Part shown: piece after piece, positions 1 through 8,990 of the stretch | Layout of the letters: every line of letters begins with the position of its first letter | Numbering within the stretch: the first letter of the stretch is position 1 | Assembly: GCA_934702165.1 (NCBI GenBank) | Contig: CAKUYG010000046.1 | Span: forward strand, 1 to 13,006 | Source: an uncultured Bacteroidales bacterium | GTDB taxonomy: Bacteria > Bacteroidota > Bacteroidia > Bacteroidales > UBA932 | DNA length: 13,006 nucleotides | Reading direction: 5' to 3' | Program-made: the position numbers and the translations under genes | The notes under the pieces: generated by a model | Told to the model about the DNA's origin: nothing | Seen by the model: only the letters and a program-made list of their open reading frames with translations | Database searches by the model: none

Positions 1-3000
1 GGGTTATACCGTCCATCACAGGCATTACCACATCGCTTACGATGATGTCCGGAGCCTTATCGAAGGCTGCATCCAGAGCTTCTTTTCCGTTGGAGCACTG
101 GATGATATGGAAATCCCTGGATAGTTCCGAGGCGACGTAGCCACGCAGCTCATCATCGTCATCGACAAGCAGCAGACGGTACTTCGTGCGCGGTGACTCA
201 TGGGCGGATTCAGGGATCGTGATCGCCTCAGGCAGCACGGCAGCCGGAGACGGAGAGGTTGCCGGATCGGCCACAGTCTGTGACAGAGGCGAACATGCCA
301 CCTGGCTCTCAGGCACATGGCTCCTTCCGAGAGGGAGGGTCACTATGAAGCGGGCGCCCGGCGCATCCGGATTGTTCTCTGCATGGATCTCACCGGAATG
401 CAGTTCCACAAGAGAGCGTGCCAGATCCAGGCCGACACCTGTTCCGCCCTTGTACACAGCCTGACCAGACGAAGACTGGTAGAAACGCTTGAAAATGTTT
501 TCAAGCTCTCCTTCCGGTATCCCTATACCGTTGTCCATTACCGAAATGCGAGCATGTCTGGCGTCATCGGTCTTCTCAAGCAGTACTGTTACTTTCCCGT
601 TTGCGGGGGTGAATTTGAAGGCGTTGGAAAGGAGGTTCACAAAGACCTTGTCCAAATTGGACGGATCAAACCACATGTCCAGGCTGTCAATCCCCGGATG
701 CTCGAAAGAGAGCAGAATACCTTTCTGCGAGAACTGGCTTTCCATACCGTCCACTATGCCTCCGAGGAAAGAAACCATATCATTCTCGCTGAAAGAAAGC
801 TTCATGCCCCCCTTGTCAATTTTTCGTACGTCAAGCAGTTGGTTGATAAGCTGGAGCATTTTCTCGACATTGCGGTACATCAGCCTGTAATTGCGCTGAT
901 GTTCCGGATCGCCATCGCTGCTCATAAGTTTGCGCAAAGGGTTGACCACCATGGAGAGCGGATTCTTTAGTTCGTGCGATATGTTGACGAAGAACTGAAG
1001 TTTCGACTCGTTGATACGGTCGGCCATAGCATACTCCTTGAGTTTCTGCTGAGCACGCCAGTGGTTGAGAAGCCAGACATAAACCCCGACACATAGGCCG
1101 ACCAGCAGCAGGACATACATCACTTTGGCAAATCCGCTCGCCCAGAAAGATGGCCGTATGTCTATTGTAAGGGATATCGGATCCGACTCCAGAAAAGAAT
1201 CCCGGCATTTCAGGCTGAAATCATGCTTTCCGGCCGGCAGACTGCTGAAAGACAGGCGGTTCGTGCCCGCCGGCAGAGTCACCCAACCATGGTCATCCAT
1301 CTTGTACATGAATCGAAGACGGTCAGGATAATTGTGCTCCCTGGTGGAGAACAACAAGGTGAATGCGTTGTCTTTATAGGATAGATTAATCTTGTCAGCC
1401 TCCCAGATGGCCTTGTCCAGCACTTCCTTATCTCCAGACCTTGTGTCTGTAGTGACAGGGCTGTTGTGAAGGTACATGCCGGTGAGCCTTACGGTCCAGC
1501 GCTTGAGAGGGCTGACGATCTCACGAGGATAGAAACTTGTCAGCCCCCCGACTCCCCCGAACCACAGACGGAAGTCGCTGTCCTTCCAAGACGTGTTCTT
1601 GCTGAACTCATTTCCCTGGATCCCGTCTTCTGCAAGGAAATTGACTAAAACGCTATAATCAGGCCTCAAACGGCACAATCCGCTGCCGGTTCCGAGCCAG
1701 GTCATTCCGTCTTCATCCTGACGTACAGAATAGACAGTATCTGAAGGAAGACCTTCTTTTGTGGTGTAGTGCTCCGTCTGTCCGCTCTTTTTGAGGACAA
1801 TAAGTCCGTTGTCACAGCCAAAGGCGATATTTCCGTCATTCTGCTCGTTTACAGTATGCACTATATTGCCTTCGGAAATCATTTTCAAAGAAACACCGTC
1901 AGAGAAATCGATTACGCAAGCCCCATCATATGTCCCGAGATACAGACGGCCGTCCGTAGCAAAAACAAGGCTGGTTATATATAGAGGAATGTCACGACAA
2001 TATCTGGAAGCATCCGAAATCTCCCCGCTCCTGAGGTCATAGCACAGAAGGCCTGACCCCATGGTGGCGATCCACAACCTTTTCCCCTTGTCTTCCGCGA
2101 ATGCGGAGACATGCCTTGTCGCACGCCGGCGCAGTCCGCCGATGTCAAGCCGGCGATATTTCCCGCTGCTCCTGTCTACCACGCCGCAGCCTTTGTTGAA
2201 CGAAGAGACCCACAAATTGCCATCCGAGTCTTCGTACAGGCCGGTCACAGACACCGGGACGGAAGTCTCTGATTGGCCCGGGACGAAATGCTTCAGCCGG
2301 ATACCGTCCGATGATATGCCGTAGAGTCCGTCATTGTCAGTACCGACCCATAGTATCCCGTCACCTGTGCGGCACAAAGACACCACTGCACAAGAACCTA
2401 TTATGTCCCCGGTCTCTGACTGCGGCCCGTAGTATTTGAAATTGTTGCGTCTGAAAGGGATGAGATATACACCTTTCTGATAGACACCGACCCACAGGTT
2501 GCCGTTCTTGTCCCTCATTATGTCATGGACTTTCTTCCCGTCCAGTCCATAACGCCCGTCTGCAGTGACAAAGTCACAAAAACTGCCGTCCTCAGGATTG
2601 TAGACCTTTATGCCGGAACCGTCTGTTCCGACGAAAAGCCTATGCCTTGAGGACTGGGCGAGACACCGCGGCTCGAAAATGCTGTCACCATCGTAAGGCA
2701 CGGCTATGAAATCATCCTGCCTGCTGTCGTACTTCATCAGCCCGCCGTTGATTGATGCCGCATACAAGATGCCTTCATCGCTCTCAAACAAGCTCATCAC
2801 CGTGGCATCGCTGCCGGAAAGATAATCATGGACGCTGCCGTCACGGGCAATCCTCTGTATGCCGTGCTCGTGCTTTACTACCCATACGTCACTTTGCGAA
2901 CTCTCGAAAATGATATCAGCGTAGTTAACCACCGTCGGCAAGGAGCTCGGAGTCAGAGAAAGTACTCCGTCATTCACGTTGATGACCGACAATACCGCGC

Positions 3001-3421
3001 CTGCAGCTATCAGTTCCCCGTCTGATTTTTCGATAATGCGGGAGACCTGTCCGGTACCTGTGCCGTTCTCATAACGGGCAAGCGGGGAGAAACTGTCAGA
3101 ATCAGGGTGATAAAGTTGCACCCCAAGATGGCTTGCCACGAAAATCCGCCCCCTGCTGTCCTCAAATACCTGATTGACGTAATTGCTCGCCAGAGAGTTC
3201 TGATTGTCAGGATCGTGGAGATACTGGGTGAACTTGCTGCCGTCATAACGGTTCAAGCCGTCTTCGGTAGCTATCCAGACCATGGAGGAACTGTCTTCAA
3301 ATATCTGTTTGACCATGCTGCTGGTCAGCCCGTCGTCAGTGGAGAATATCTTATAGTCCTTCGCACCGCACATTATGGATACGGCAAAAGCGAAGAGAGC
3401 TGATGCTATCTTTAGTTTCAT
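1..3421 (-). CDS. Hybrid two-component system sensor kinase/response regulator (HTCS), 3' end beyond window
   Basis: One-protein signalling system of the inner membrane: a periplasmic ligand sensor fused to a histidine kinase and receiver, in this family normally followed by an AraC-type DNA-binding domain. I read 1140 codons without a stop from ATG 3421 to the left edge. Seen: signal peptide about 1-20; repeated two-bladed-propeller motifs such as VWIATEDGLNRYDG from about 22 to 640; Y_Y_Y-type beta-sandwich about 681-757; one membrane helix 767-787; H-box SHELKNP with His816; N-box NLLSNAFKFT (922-938); DNGIGIP (963-969); GGTGVGL (992-998); a Pro/Ser-rich linker about 1018-1080; receiver with acidic cluster D1087-D1090 and phospho-acceptor Asp1130 in SDVVMP. 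The rest of the receiver and any HTH_18 domain lie outside. HTCS proteins usually control glycan utilisation loci, but none is visible here. It is divergent from the GTPase gene with only 42 bp between. Confidence 0.95.
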   Translation of the reverse strand, partial: MKLKIASALFAFAVSIMCGAKDYKIFSTDDGLTSSMVKQIFEDSSSMVWIATEDGLNRYDGSKFTQYLHDPDNQNSLASNYVNQVFEDSRGRIFVASHLGVQLYHPDSDSFSPLARYENGTGTGQVSRIIEKSDGELIAAGAVLSVINVNDGVLSLTPSSLPTVVNYADIIFESSQSDVWVVKHEHGIQRIARDGSVHDYLSGSDATVMSLFESDEGILYAASINGGLMKYDSRQDDFIAVPYDGDSIFEPRCLAQSSRHRLFVGTDGSGIKVYNPEDGSFCDFVTADGRYGLDGKKVHDIMRDKNGNLWVGVYQKGVYLIPFRRNNFKYYGPQSETGDIIGSCAVVSLCRTGDGILWVGTDNDGLYGISSDGIRLKHFVPGQSETSVPVSVTGLYEDSDGNLWVSSFNKGCGVVDRSSGKYRRLDIGGLRRRATRHVSAFAEDKGKRLWIATMGSGLLCYDLRSGEISDASRYCRDIPLYITSLVFATDGRLYLGTYDGACVIDFSDGVSLKMISEGNIVHTVNEQNDGNIAFGCDNGLIVLKKSGQTEHYTTKEGLPSDTVYSVRQDEDGMTWLGTGSGLCRLRPDYSVLVNFLAEDGIQGNEFSKNTSWKDSDFRLWFGGVGGLTSFYPREIVSPLKRWTVRLTGMYLHNSPVTTDTRSGDKEVLDKAIWEADKINLSYKDNAFTLLFSTREHNYPDRLRFMYKMDDHGWVTLPAGTNRLSFSSLPAGKHDFSLKCRDSFLESDPISLTIDIRPSFWASGFAKVMYVLLLVGLCVGVYVWLLNHWRAQQKLKEYAMADRINESKLQFFVNISHELKNPLSMVVNPLRKLMSSDGDPEHQRNYRLMYRNVEKMLQLINQLLDVRKIDKGGMKLSFSENDMVSFLGGIVDGMESQFSQKGILLSFEHPGIDSLDMWFDPSNLDKVFVNLLSNAFKFTPANGKVTVLLEKTDDARHARISVMDNGIGIPEGELENIFKRFYQSSSGQAVYKGGTGVGLDLARSLVELHSGEIHAENNPDAPGARFIVTLPLGRSHVPESQVACSPLSQTVADPATSPSPAAVLPEAITIPESAHESPRTKYRLLLVDDDDELRGYVASELSRDFHIIQCSNGKEALDAAFDKAPDIIVSDVVMPVMDGIT

Positions 3422-3463
3422 TGTCAATAAACGTGGTTACAAGATGCTAATCTAAGAAGAAAA

Positions 3464-4654
3464 ATGCTATATTGCCACGATTTGAATATGAATATGGAAA
3501 ACAACATCAACGAAGTTCCGGTACTTCTGCTTACCGGTTACCTCGGGAGCGGCAAGACCACTCTCGTCAACCGCATCCTCTCAAACAGGAAAGGAATCAA
3601 GTTCGCCGTGATAGTAAACGACCTCGGAGAGGTCAACATAGACGCATCCCTGATAGAAAAGGGTGGAGTTGTAGGCAAAAAGGACGAGAGCCTTGTCGCC
3701 CTCCAGAACGGATGCATCTGCTGCACCCTGAAAATGGATCTTGTGGAACAGATCTGCCAGATCACTTCGACCGGCAAGTTCGACTACATAGTAATAGAGG
3801 CGAGCGGCATCTGCGAACCGGCGCCTATCGCACAGACCATCTGCTCCATACCAAACCTCACCCCGGAATATGTCCGCGGTGCCCTGCCAAGACTTGACTG
3901 CATCGTCACAGTGGTGGACGCTCTCAGGATGCAGACCGAGTTCAGCTGCGGAGACACTCTTCCGCTGCGCAATTTCGACGAGGACGATCTGGAAAGCCTT
4001 GTCATCCAACAGATAGAATTCTGCAATATTGTGATACTCAACAAGGTATCAGAAGTCAGCAGCGAAGATCTCGGGAGAGTCCGCAGCATCATCCACAAAC
4101 TCCAGCCGAAAGCTGAAATCATAGAGAGCAACTTCTGCGATATAGATCTGGACAAGATTCTGAACACGAAAATGTTCAATTTCGACAGCGTGGCTACGTC
4201 CGCATCCTGGATATCCGAGATAGAAGGTGACCCTCACGAAGCTTTGCACGACGAAGAGGAAGGAGAGGCCGAAGAATACGGGATATCGACATTCGTTTAT
4301 TTCCGCAGGGAACCGTTTGACATCAACCGCTTCGACGAATTCGTAGCCAAAAGGTGGCCGAAGTCTGTAATCAGGGCCAAAGGGGTATGCTACTTCACGG
4401 ATGATACGGACAAGTGCTACCTCTTCGAGCAGGCCGGTGTGCAAAAATCCCTCAAGGACGCAGGCCTGTGGTACGCTACCATGGAGAAGGAAGAACTTGC
4501 CGAGATGATGCTGCGAGACCCTTCGCTCGCCAGAGACTGGGACCAGAAGTGGGGGGACAGGATGGAGAAGATCGTCTTCATCGGACAGCACCTTGACAAA
4601 GAAGCCATCACCAAGGAGCTTGACAGCTGCCTTGATGATGGCGTGACACTATAA
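3464..4654 (+). CDS. COG0523/CobW-family metallochaperone GTPase
   Basis: Cytoplasmic G3E-family P-loop GTPase; relatives (CobW, ZigA/ZNG1, YeiR, YjiA, NHase activators) deliver metal ions, often Zn or Co, to client proteins. Seen: Walker A GYLGSGKT (25-32), NDLGEVNID (52-60), the metal-binding motif CICC (84-87), EASGICEP (112-119), a base-recognition motif NKVS (193-196), and a CobW C-terminal domain from about 272 to 385. The inter-domain linker (about 255-271) is strongly acidic with only two His, rather than the His-rich linker of many relatives. At 396 aa it is of normal length. ATG 3464 has an A-rich upstream typical of Bacteroidota; ATG 3488 or 3494 are possible alternatives. No Zur-type operator or TAnnTTTG promoter was recognised in the 42-bp upstream gap. 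It is convergent with the lipoprotein gene, 15 bp apart. The subfamily and the metal cannot be decided from sequence alone. Confidence 0.93.
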   Translation: MLYCHDLNMNMENNINEVPVLLLTGYLGSGKTTLVNRILSNRKGIKFAVIVNDLGEVNIDASLIEKGGVVGKKDESLVALQNGCICCTLKMDLVEQICQITSTGKFDYIVIEASGICEPAPIAQTICSIPNLTPEYVRGALPRLDCIVTVVDALRMQTEFSCGDTLPLRNFDEDDLESLVIQQIEFCNIVILNKVSEVSSEDLGRVRSIIHKLQPKAEIIESNFCDIDLDKILNTKMFNFDSVATSASWISEIEGDPHEALHDEEEGEAEEYGISTFVYFRREPFDINRFDEFVAKRWPKSVIRAKGVCYFTDDTDKCYLFEQAGVQKSLKDAGLWYATMEKEELAEMMLRDPSLARDWDQKWGDRMEKIVFIGQHLDKEAITKELDSCLDDGVTL

Positions 4655-4669
4655 TATGTAGACAAGTTT

Positions 4670-6181
4670 CTAGTACTTGGCGTTCTCAGGCCCGAACTCT
4701 GTCCAACCGGCGGTCCAATCTTCCGTACCGAAAGCGCCGATGTAGTTCACCTTGTCAAACCAGCTGTCAGCGCCATCGAAAGATGCTGCCGACAGCAGGG
4801 CGCTGCCGGAGAGCGGCATGTAACCGTTGGCAGCCACGAGATCAGCCCAGGACTCAAGCGCCTTGTTGCCATTCTGCTTAAGGAAGAATGTGCTTGAGAA
4901 AGACTTTTTGGTCTTGTCGTAGATCGGCTTTGACTTCTCGTCGTAACCGGTCACGAGCACATCCTCATAAGACTTGTTGGCATCAGTACCGGTGACATCC
5001 ATGCCGGCGAACCAGATGTTCTGAAGCTTGAGCTCACCTTTCTCGGCAGCGCCTTGGGTGTCACCCTTCTGGTTGTCGAGGATAAGGCCGATCGGGAATC
5101 CGAGAGCGAAAGAGGTGATGCAGTTGAGACGGGAGTTTCTTCTTATCTGCATGGCAGACTGGAACTTGCCGAGAGCTGAGCCGTTGTTCGGGTAGAGCTC
5201 GCCGCCATTGATATAGGAAGGATCGTTCTGGAAATTCGGATCAAGTTTCGGCCCGACAAAAGTCACATTGGAGAAAGTGGCTGTAGTGTAAGGCGATGTG
5301 GCTGAGCCGTCAGCGTTGTTGTCACTCTCGAAGCCGTTGCTCTGGGAGACGTCGGCGATGCGGGAATCCCTTACGGAAAGAGCATACTGAACCTTGCCTG
5401 AGAATCCGTTGTCGGTATCGAAGTCATCGTCCCAGCCTTTGTATGCTATGATGTACTTGGCATCCGGGCATCCTCCGAACCACTCGAAAGAATCATCGTT
5501 GGAATATGAAACCTGGATGTGGTCGAGTTTGGTGCCGCTGCCCACGGAGCCGAGAGTAAGACCGTTGATCTCCTTGTCGGTCTGGAAAGGATAGCCGGCG
5601 AACTCGATGCGGACATAGCTCAACACACCCGAGTTGTCACTGTTGGAGTCTCCGCCATGCTTTGAGCGCGGGCCGCCCTCGATCTGCATCTCGCCTTTGT
5701 TGTTGGCCGCCTTGCCGCAGAGGATGACTCCACCCCAGTCACCAGGCTTCCGGCTGCCTGCTTCAGCTTCGGAGGTGAAGACGATAGGGGCGCCCTGCTC
5801 GCCCTGGGCGATGAGTTTGCCGCCTCTCTCTACGATGAGGCTGGCCTTTGTGTCCTTGTCACCCTTGATTACAGTGCCCGGTTCTATTGTGAGCTGAGCC
5901 CCGTCTGCCACATACACCCAGCCTTTCAGAAGGTAAGTACCTTTCGCGAGAGTCTGTTTTCCGTAGAAGACGAACTCCTGATCTCCATTGCCGATCTCCT
6001 TTCCGTCCGGATCTTCTTTGCCGTCAGTGAAAAGGATGTGGTCGCAGGCCCTGAGACCTCCGTCGGTCTTCCAGACATATTCTTCAGTCTGAGGAGTTGC
6101 CGGTTTGTCTTTTTCGCAAGCCGCGAGTGCGGCCAGTGCGCCGAGGGTGCAGATGCACGCCCCAAAATTGATTTTTCTCAT
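4670..6181 (-). CDS. Parallel beta-helix outer-membrane lipoprotein, partner of TonB-dependent receptor
   Basis: Predicted 503-residue lipoprotein. The signal peptide ends in lipobox LAAC with Cys22, followed by EKDK, which resembles the Bacteroidota surface-export signal (charged residues right after Cys), so it may face outward. Short repeating beta-strand/Gly-Asn turns, such as AQLTIEPGTVIKG (95-107), WGGVILCGKA (149-158) and YVRIEFAG, suggest a right-handed parallel beta-helix. The C-terminus carries the GTEDWTAGWTEFGP block typical of homologues I remember as conserved beside TonB-dependent receptors. It lies 24 bp downstream of the receptor gene on the same strand, so the two are almost certainly one operon. 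It is not SusD-like: no TPR helices are evident. Likely role: substrate capture or lid for the receptor; the substrate is unknown. No terminator is visible after its stop; it converges with the GTPase gene across 15 bp. Confidence 0.88.
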   Translation of the reverse strand: MRKINFGACICTLGALAALAACEKDKPATPQTEEYVWKTDGGLRACDHILFTDGKEDPDGKEIGNGDQEFVFYGKQTLAKGTYLLKGWVYVADGAQLTIEPGTVIKGDKDTKASLIVERGGKLIAQGEQGAPIVFTSEAEAGSRKPGDWGGVILCGKAANNKGEMQIEGGPRSKHGGDSNSDNSGVLSYVRIEFAGYPFQTDKEINGLTLGSVGSGTKLDHIQVSYSNDDSFEWFGGCPDAKYIIAYKGWDDDFDTDNGFSGKVQYALSVRDSRIADVSQSNGFESDNNADGSATSPYTTATFSNVTFVGPKLDPNFQNDPSYINGGELYPNNGSALGKFQSAMQIRRNSRLNCITSFALGFPIGLILDNQKGDTQGAAEKGELKLQNIWFAGMDVTGTDANKSYEDVLVTGYDEKSKPIYDKTKKSFSSTFFLKQNGNKALESWADLVAANGYMPLSGSALLSAASFDGADSWFDKVNYIGAFGTEDWTAGWTEFGPENAKY

Positions 6182-6205
6182 TTGTTTGATAATAAAAGGG
6201 AAATT

Positions 6206-8947
6206 CTATAAGGTATAAGTAATTTGCAGTCCTATGTTGCGTCCCGGGTTGTAGGCTCGGGTTATCTGTCCTATCTCACCCTCGAACTGCTTGTAGGTTA
6301 TCCCCTCTCCAAGCAGGTTGCGGAAGTAGAGTTTGAGGTCGAAGTTCTCGCCTATCTTCTTGGAAAGCGTAAGGTCGAGGCTGTTTCGAGGCATCTCGTA
6401 GCTGTCCGGCACCCTCGCCTGATCCTCCCCTCCTATCGCCCCCTCGGTGCGGCCTACACCGATAATCCTCTTTCCGATCCTGTTGTAGAGCAGGGCTACG
6501 TCAAGACCGAGGTTCTTGCTCGAATAGAAGAGCCCGCCGTTGATCAAGTACGGGGACTGGCCCTGCATCGGGCGGTCTTCCTCTTTGGAGCCTTCCTCGA
6601 AATGCACCTTGCTGTGGATCAAGGCTCCGTTGAAAGAGAGCGAGAGGTTCTCAAGTCCGATGAAGGCGAGACTCTTGCGGATGTCCATCTCCAATCCCAG
6701 ATTGTCGGCGCTCAAGGCGTTCATGTAGGAATATACAAGGTCAGTGCCCCCGGAGACGGTATAGGTCCACTCTATCGGAGAGTCGAAATGCTTGTAGAAA
6801 GCCGCTATGCTGACCGTCTCGCTGCTTGAAGGGTAGAGCTCGTATCTCAGGTCCACATTGTCTATGTAACAGTTGCGGAGGTCGGTGTTGCCCTGCACAT
6901 CCGAGGCGAGATCGAAGTCGTAGTATACCGAGGAGGACACTTCGCGGAACTCCGGCCTGTTGATGCTCCGCCCGTATGAAAGCCTGAGATTCTGCTTCTC
7001 ATCGATGCGGAATGTAGCCGTGGCTGACGGGAAAAGGCCACCGCCAGTGTAATGTCTGCTGCTCTCGGAGAGCTCGTGGTCGCGGGTGTTTGATATGAGT
7101 TCCATGTCATTGTACTCATAGCGCAAGCCGCCAAGAATCTCCAGTCGTCCAAGCGGCACGGAAGCGTTGATGTAGCCTGCCGCCAACCAGTTGGCTCCGC
7201 GATAATTGTTGCGCATGTGCGGCTCTTCGAGCAGGTGGAGCTTGTCTTCACCGAAATATTCCGGATTGCTCAGCAACTGCGGCACATCCATTTTCTGGAA
7301 ACCGGCAGGCAGGGTGTTGTTGTACACGTTCCAGTTGTATATGAATACCCTGGTGTTGTATTTGCGCCCGCGGTATTCCCCGTACACGCCGCCCTTCACA
7401 TAACCTTCCCGGTCTCCGATATGGAAGACCTGCTTGTCATTGACACTCAAGGATGTTATGCCCTCCCTGAGATCCGTCCATTCACGGGAGATGTCGTTGC
7501 CGGTGGTGAGAGCCATCACCCCGCTTTCCAAGGCGTCGTTGACCAGATAACGTCTGCGGTCCGGAACGATCCTGTCCGCATAGGAGAAGCCGGTGCACCA
7601 GTCAAGGGTGTTGTCTCCCATATAGTGAGTACCTGTAATCTGGCCGTTGTAGGTCGTACGGCTGCGGTAGAAGTATTCAGCGCTCTTCTCCTCATTGGCC
7701 TGCGCGCTGATGCCGTCACGGAAAGTGTAGCGGTGGTTGTCTATACGGTTGAATATGTTTTTGAACTGGAACTTGGCCACGCCCGAAGGGATGATCCAGG
7801 TCATGTTGAGCATGGCACCGAAACGGCTGTTGTCATTGTACTGGCTGTCAACCGAATGGCGCAGATAGTTGGAACGGTTGTTCTGGTGGTCATAGACTCC
7901 GAAGAGGTTGTTCTGCATAGGGTCTAGGGTGCGGAACTCCTGCGACCAGTTCGCAGCCGCGCTGAGGCCGACCTGATGTCCGCCAATATCCCAACGCCTT
8001 GATAGCGAGGCAGAGAGTTTGCGGTCGCTGATCGGGTTGATCTTTTTGACTGACCAGTCATTGTCAAGCCCGTTGGCCTTCAGGTCCACAGTCTTGTTTC
8101 CGAAGCCCCGAAGCGAAGCGCCTATACCGTCAGGAAGCGAGCCGAGATGACTGTTGTAGGAAATGAAATCATTGTAAGAACGGTCGTTGAAGTTGCCTCC
8201 TGCCGAGATGTTGAAAGAGTTGCGCTCCGGCACGTCCCGAGTCTGTATGAGGATGAATCCGCCTGAATAGTCCGCCGGATACTCGGCCGAGAGGACTTTC
8301 ACGATGGTCAGGTTGTCTATCTGCGAACTCGGGATGAGGTCGAACGAGAAGGCCCTCGAATCGGCCTCGGAACTCGGGGCAGCGCCGCCATTGATCCACA
8401 CGTTGTTGTATCTCTGGGAGAGGCCGCGCACCATGACGAACTTGTCATCGATTAGGCTGATGCCAGGCACGCGCCTTATCACCTCCCCGGCGTTGGAGTC
8501 CTGTGTACGTCCTATCTCCTGGGCGGAGACATTGCTTATTATAAGAGGTGTCTCACGGGTTATCCTCATAAGCGATGCCTGGGTGTTGCGGCGCTGTTCG
8601 GCAGTCACCGTAGTGGCTGAAAGCATCTGGTCATCGGATGACATCTCTACTGTCACGCCCTCCGAGGGGCTCTTCACATTCTCGAGAAGAGCATCTATGT
8701 ATCCGAGATAACTCACTTTAAGACTGACCGTACCGGCGGGCACTCCCGTGAGGGAGAAAGTCCCGTCCAGATTGGTTATGGCTTTGGCGTTGCCGCCGAC
8801 AACCTCCACGAACGCCCCGATGAGCGTCTCTCCGCTCTGCGCATCCTTGACGATGCCGCTTACTGTGCCTGTCTTCGGCTGGGCTGCCAGAATCTGTGCG
8901 AAAACCGCTAAAACCAGAACTGCAAATCCTCTCTTTGATCTTTTCAT
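6206..8947 (-). CDS. TonB-dependent outer-membrane receptor with CarboxypepD_reg domain
   Basis: Energy-coupled outer-membrane importer, 913 aa from ATG 8947. An in-frame GTG at 8959 would add four residues (MKDT), but the ATG starts directly with a canonical signal peptide (MKRSKRGFAVL..., cleavage near A22/Q23). Domains: carboxypeptidase-regulatory-like beta-sandwich about 26-103 (VSGIVKDAQSGETLIGAFVEV, 29-49); TonB-box-like segment ATTVTAEQRR (111-120); plug about 128-240 with GEVIRRVPGI, MVRGLSQRYNNVWING and YSGGFILIQT; then a 22-strand-type barrel ending in the aromatic/hydrophobic GLQITYTL. There is no N-terminal FecR-signalling (STN) extension, and it does not look like SusC. It is first gene of an operon with the beta-helix lipoprotein and is preceded by its own promoter and Pho-box-like repeats. 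The cargo cannot be told from sequence; phosphate-containing compounds are an inference from the promoter, and a metal or siderophore is the alternative. Confidence 0.95.
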   Translation of the reverse strand: MKRSKRGFAVLVLAVFAQILAAQPKTGTVSGIVKDAQSGETLIGAFVEVVGGNAKAITNLDGTFSLTGVPAGTVSLKVSYLGYIDALLENVKSPSEGVTVEMSSDDQMLSATTVTAEQRRNTQASLMRITRETPLIISNVSAQEIGRTQDSNAGEVIRRVPGISLIDDKFVMVRGLSQRYNNVWINGGAAPSSEADSRAFSFDLIPSSQIDNLTIVKVLSAEYPADYSGGFILIQTRDVPERNSFNISAGGNFNDRSYNDFISYNSHLGSLPDGIGASLRGFGNKTVDLKANGLDNDWSVKKINPISDRKLSASLSRRWDIGGHQVGLSAAANWSQEFRTLDPMQNNLFGVYDHQNNRSNYLRHSVDSQYNDNSRFGAMLNMTWIIPSGVAKFQFKNIFNRIDNHRYTFRDGISAQANEEKSAEYFYRSRTTYNGQITGTHYMGDNTLDWCTGFSYADRIVPDRRRYLVNDALESGVMALTTGNDISREWTDLREGITSLSVNDKQVFHIGDREGYVKGGVYGEYRGRKYNTRVFIYNWNVYNNTLPAGFQKMDVPQLLSNPEYFGEDKLHLLEEPHMRNNYRGANWLAAGYINASVPLGRLEILGGLRYEYNDMELISNTRDHELSESSRHYTGGGLFPSATATFRIDEKQNLRLSYGRSINRPEFREVSSSVYYDFDLASDVQGNTDLRNCYIDNVDLRYELYPSSSETVSIAAFYKHFDSPIEWTYTVSGGTDLVYSYMNALSADNLGLEMDIRKSLAFIGLENLSLSFNGALIHSKVHFEEGSKEEDRPMQGQSPYLINGGLFYSSKNLGLDVALLYNRIGKRIIGVGRTEGAIGGEDQARVPDSYEMPRNSLDLTLSKKIGENFDLKLYFRNLLGEGITYKQFEGEIGQITRAYNPGRNIGLQITYTL

Positions 8948-8973
8948 CGTATCTTTCACTACTGATTACGATG

Positions 8974-8981
8974 CAAAAGTA
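8974..8981 (-). promoter_or_regulatory. -7 element of TonB-receptor operon promoter
   Basis: On the minus strand this reads TACTTTTG, a full match to the Bacteroidota -7 consensus TAnnTTTG. It would start transcription around 8969, giving a leader of about 22 nt before ATG 8947. No TTTG -33 box lies at the usual 19-21 bp distance; that space is taken by the direct repeats at 8991-9028, as expected for an activator-dependent promoter. Confidence 0.6.
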
Positions 8982-8990
8982 AAGAGAGGA

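Noticed and set aside
317..970. 217-aa plus-strand open frame
   Set aside because: Antisense to the kinase domain of the HTCS, whose minus-strand reading contains all H, N, G and receiver motifs without interruption.
3425..3450. CTTGTAAC upstream of the HTCS, similar to part of the Pho-like repeats
   Set aside because: Only eight bases and not repeated with 11-bp phasing, so probably chance.
4049..4591. 180-aa minus-strand open frame
   Set aside because: Antisense to the GTPase gene, which has complete family motifs on the plus strand.
6224..7927. Long plus-strand open frames (201 and 236 aa)
   Set aside because: Shadows of the TonB-dependent receptor barrel; they have no recognisable domains.
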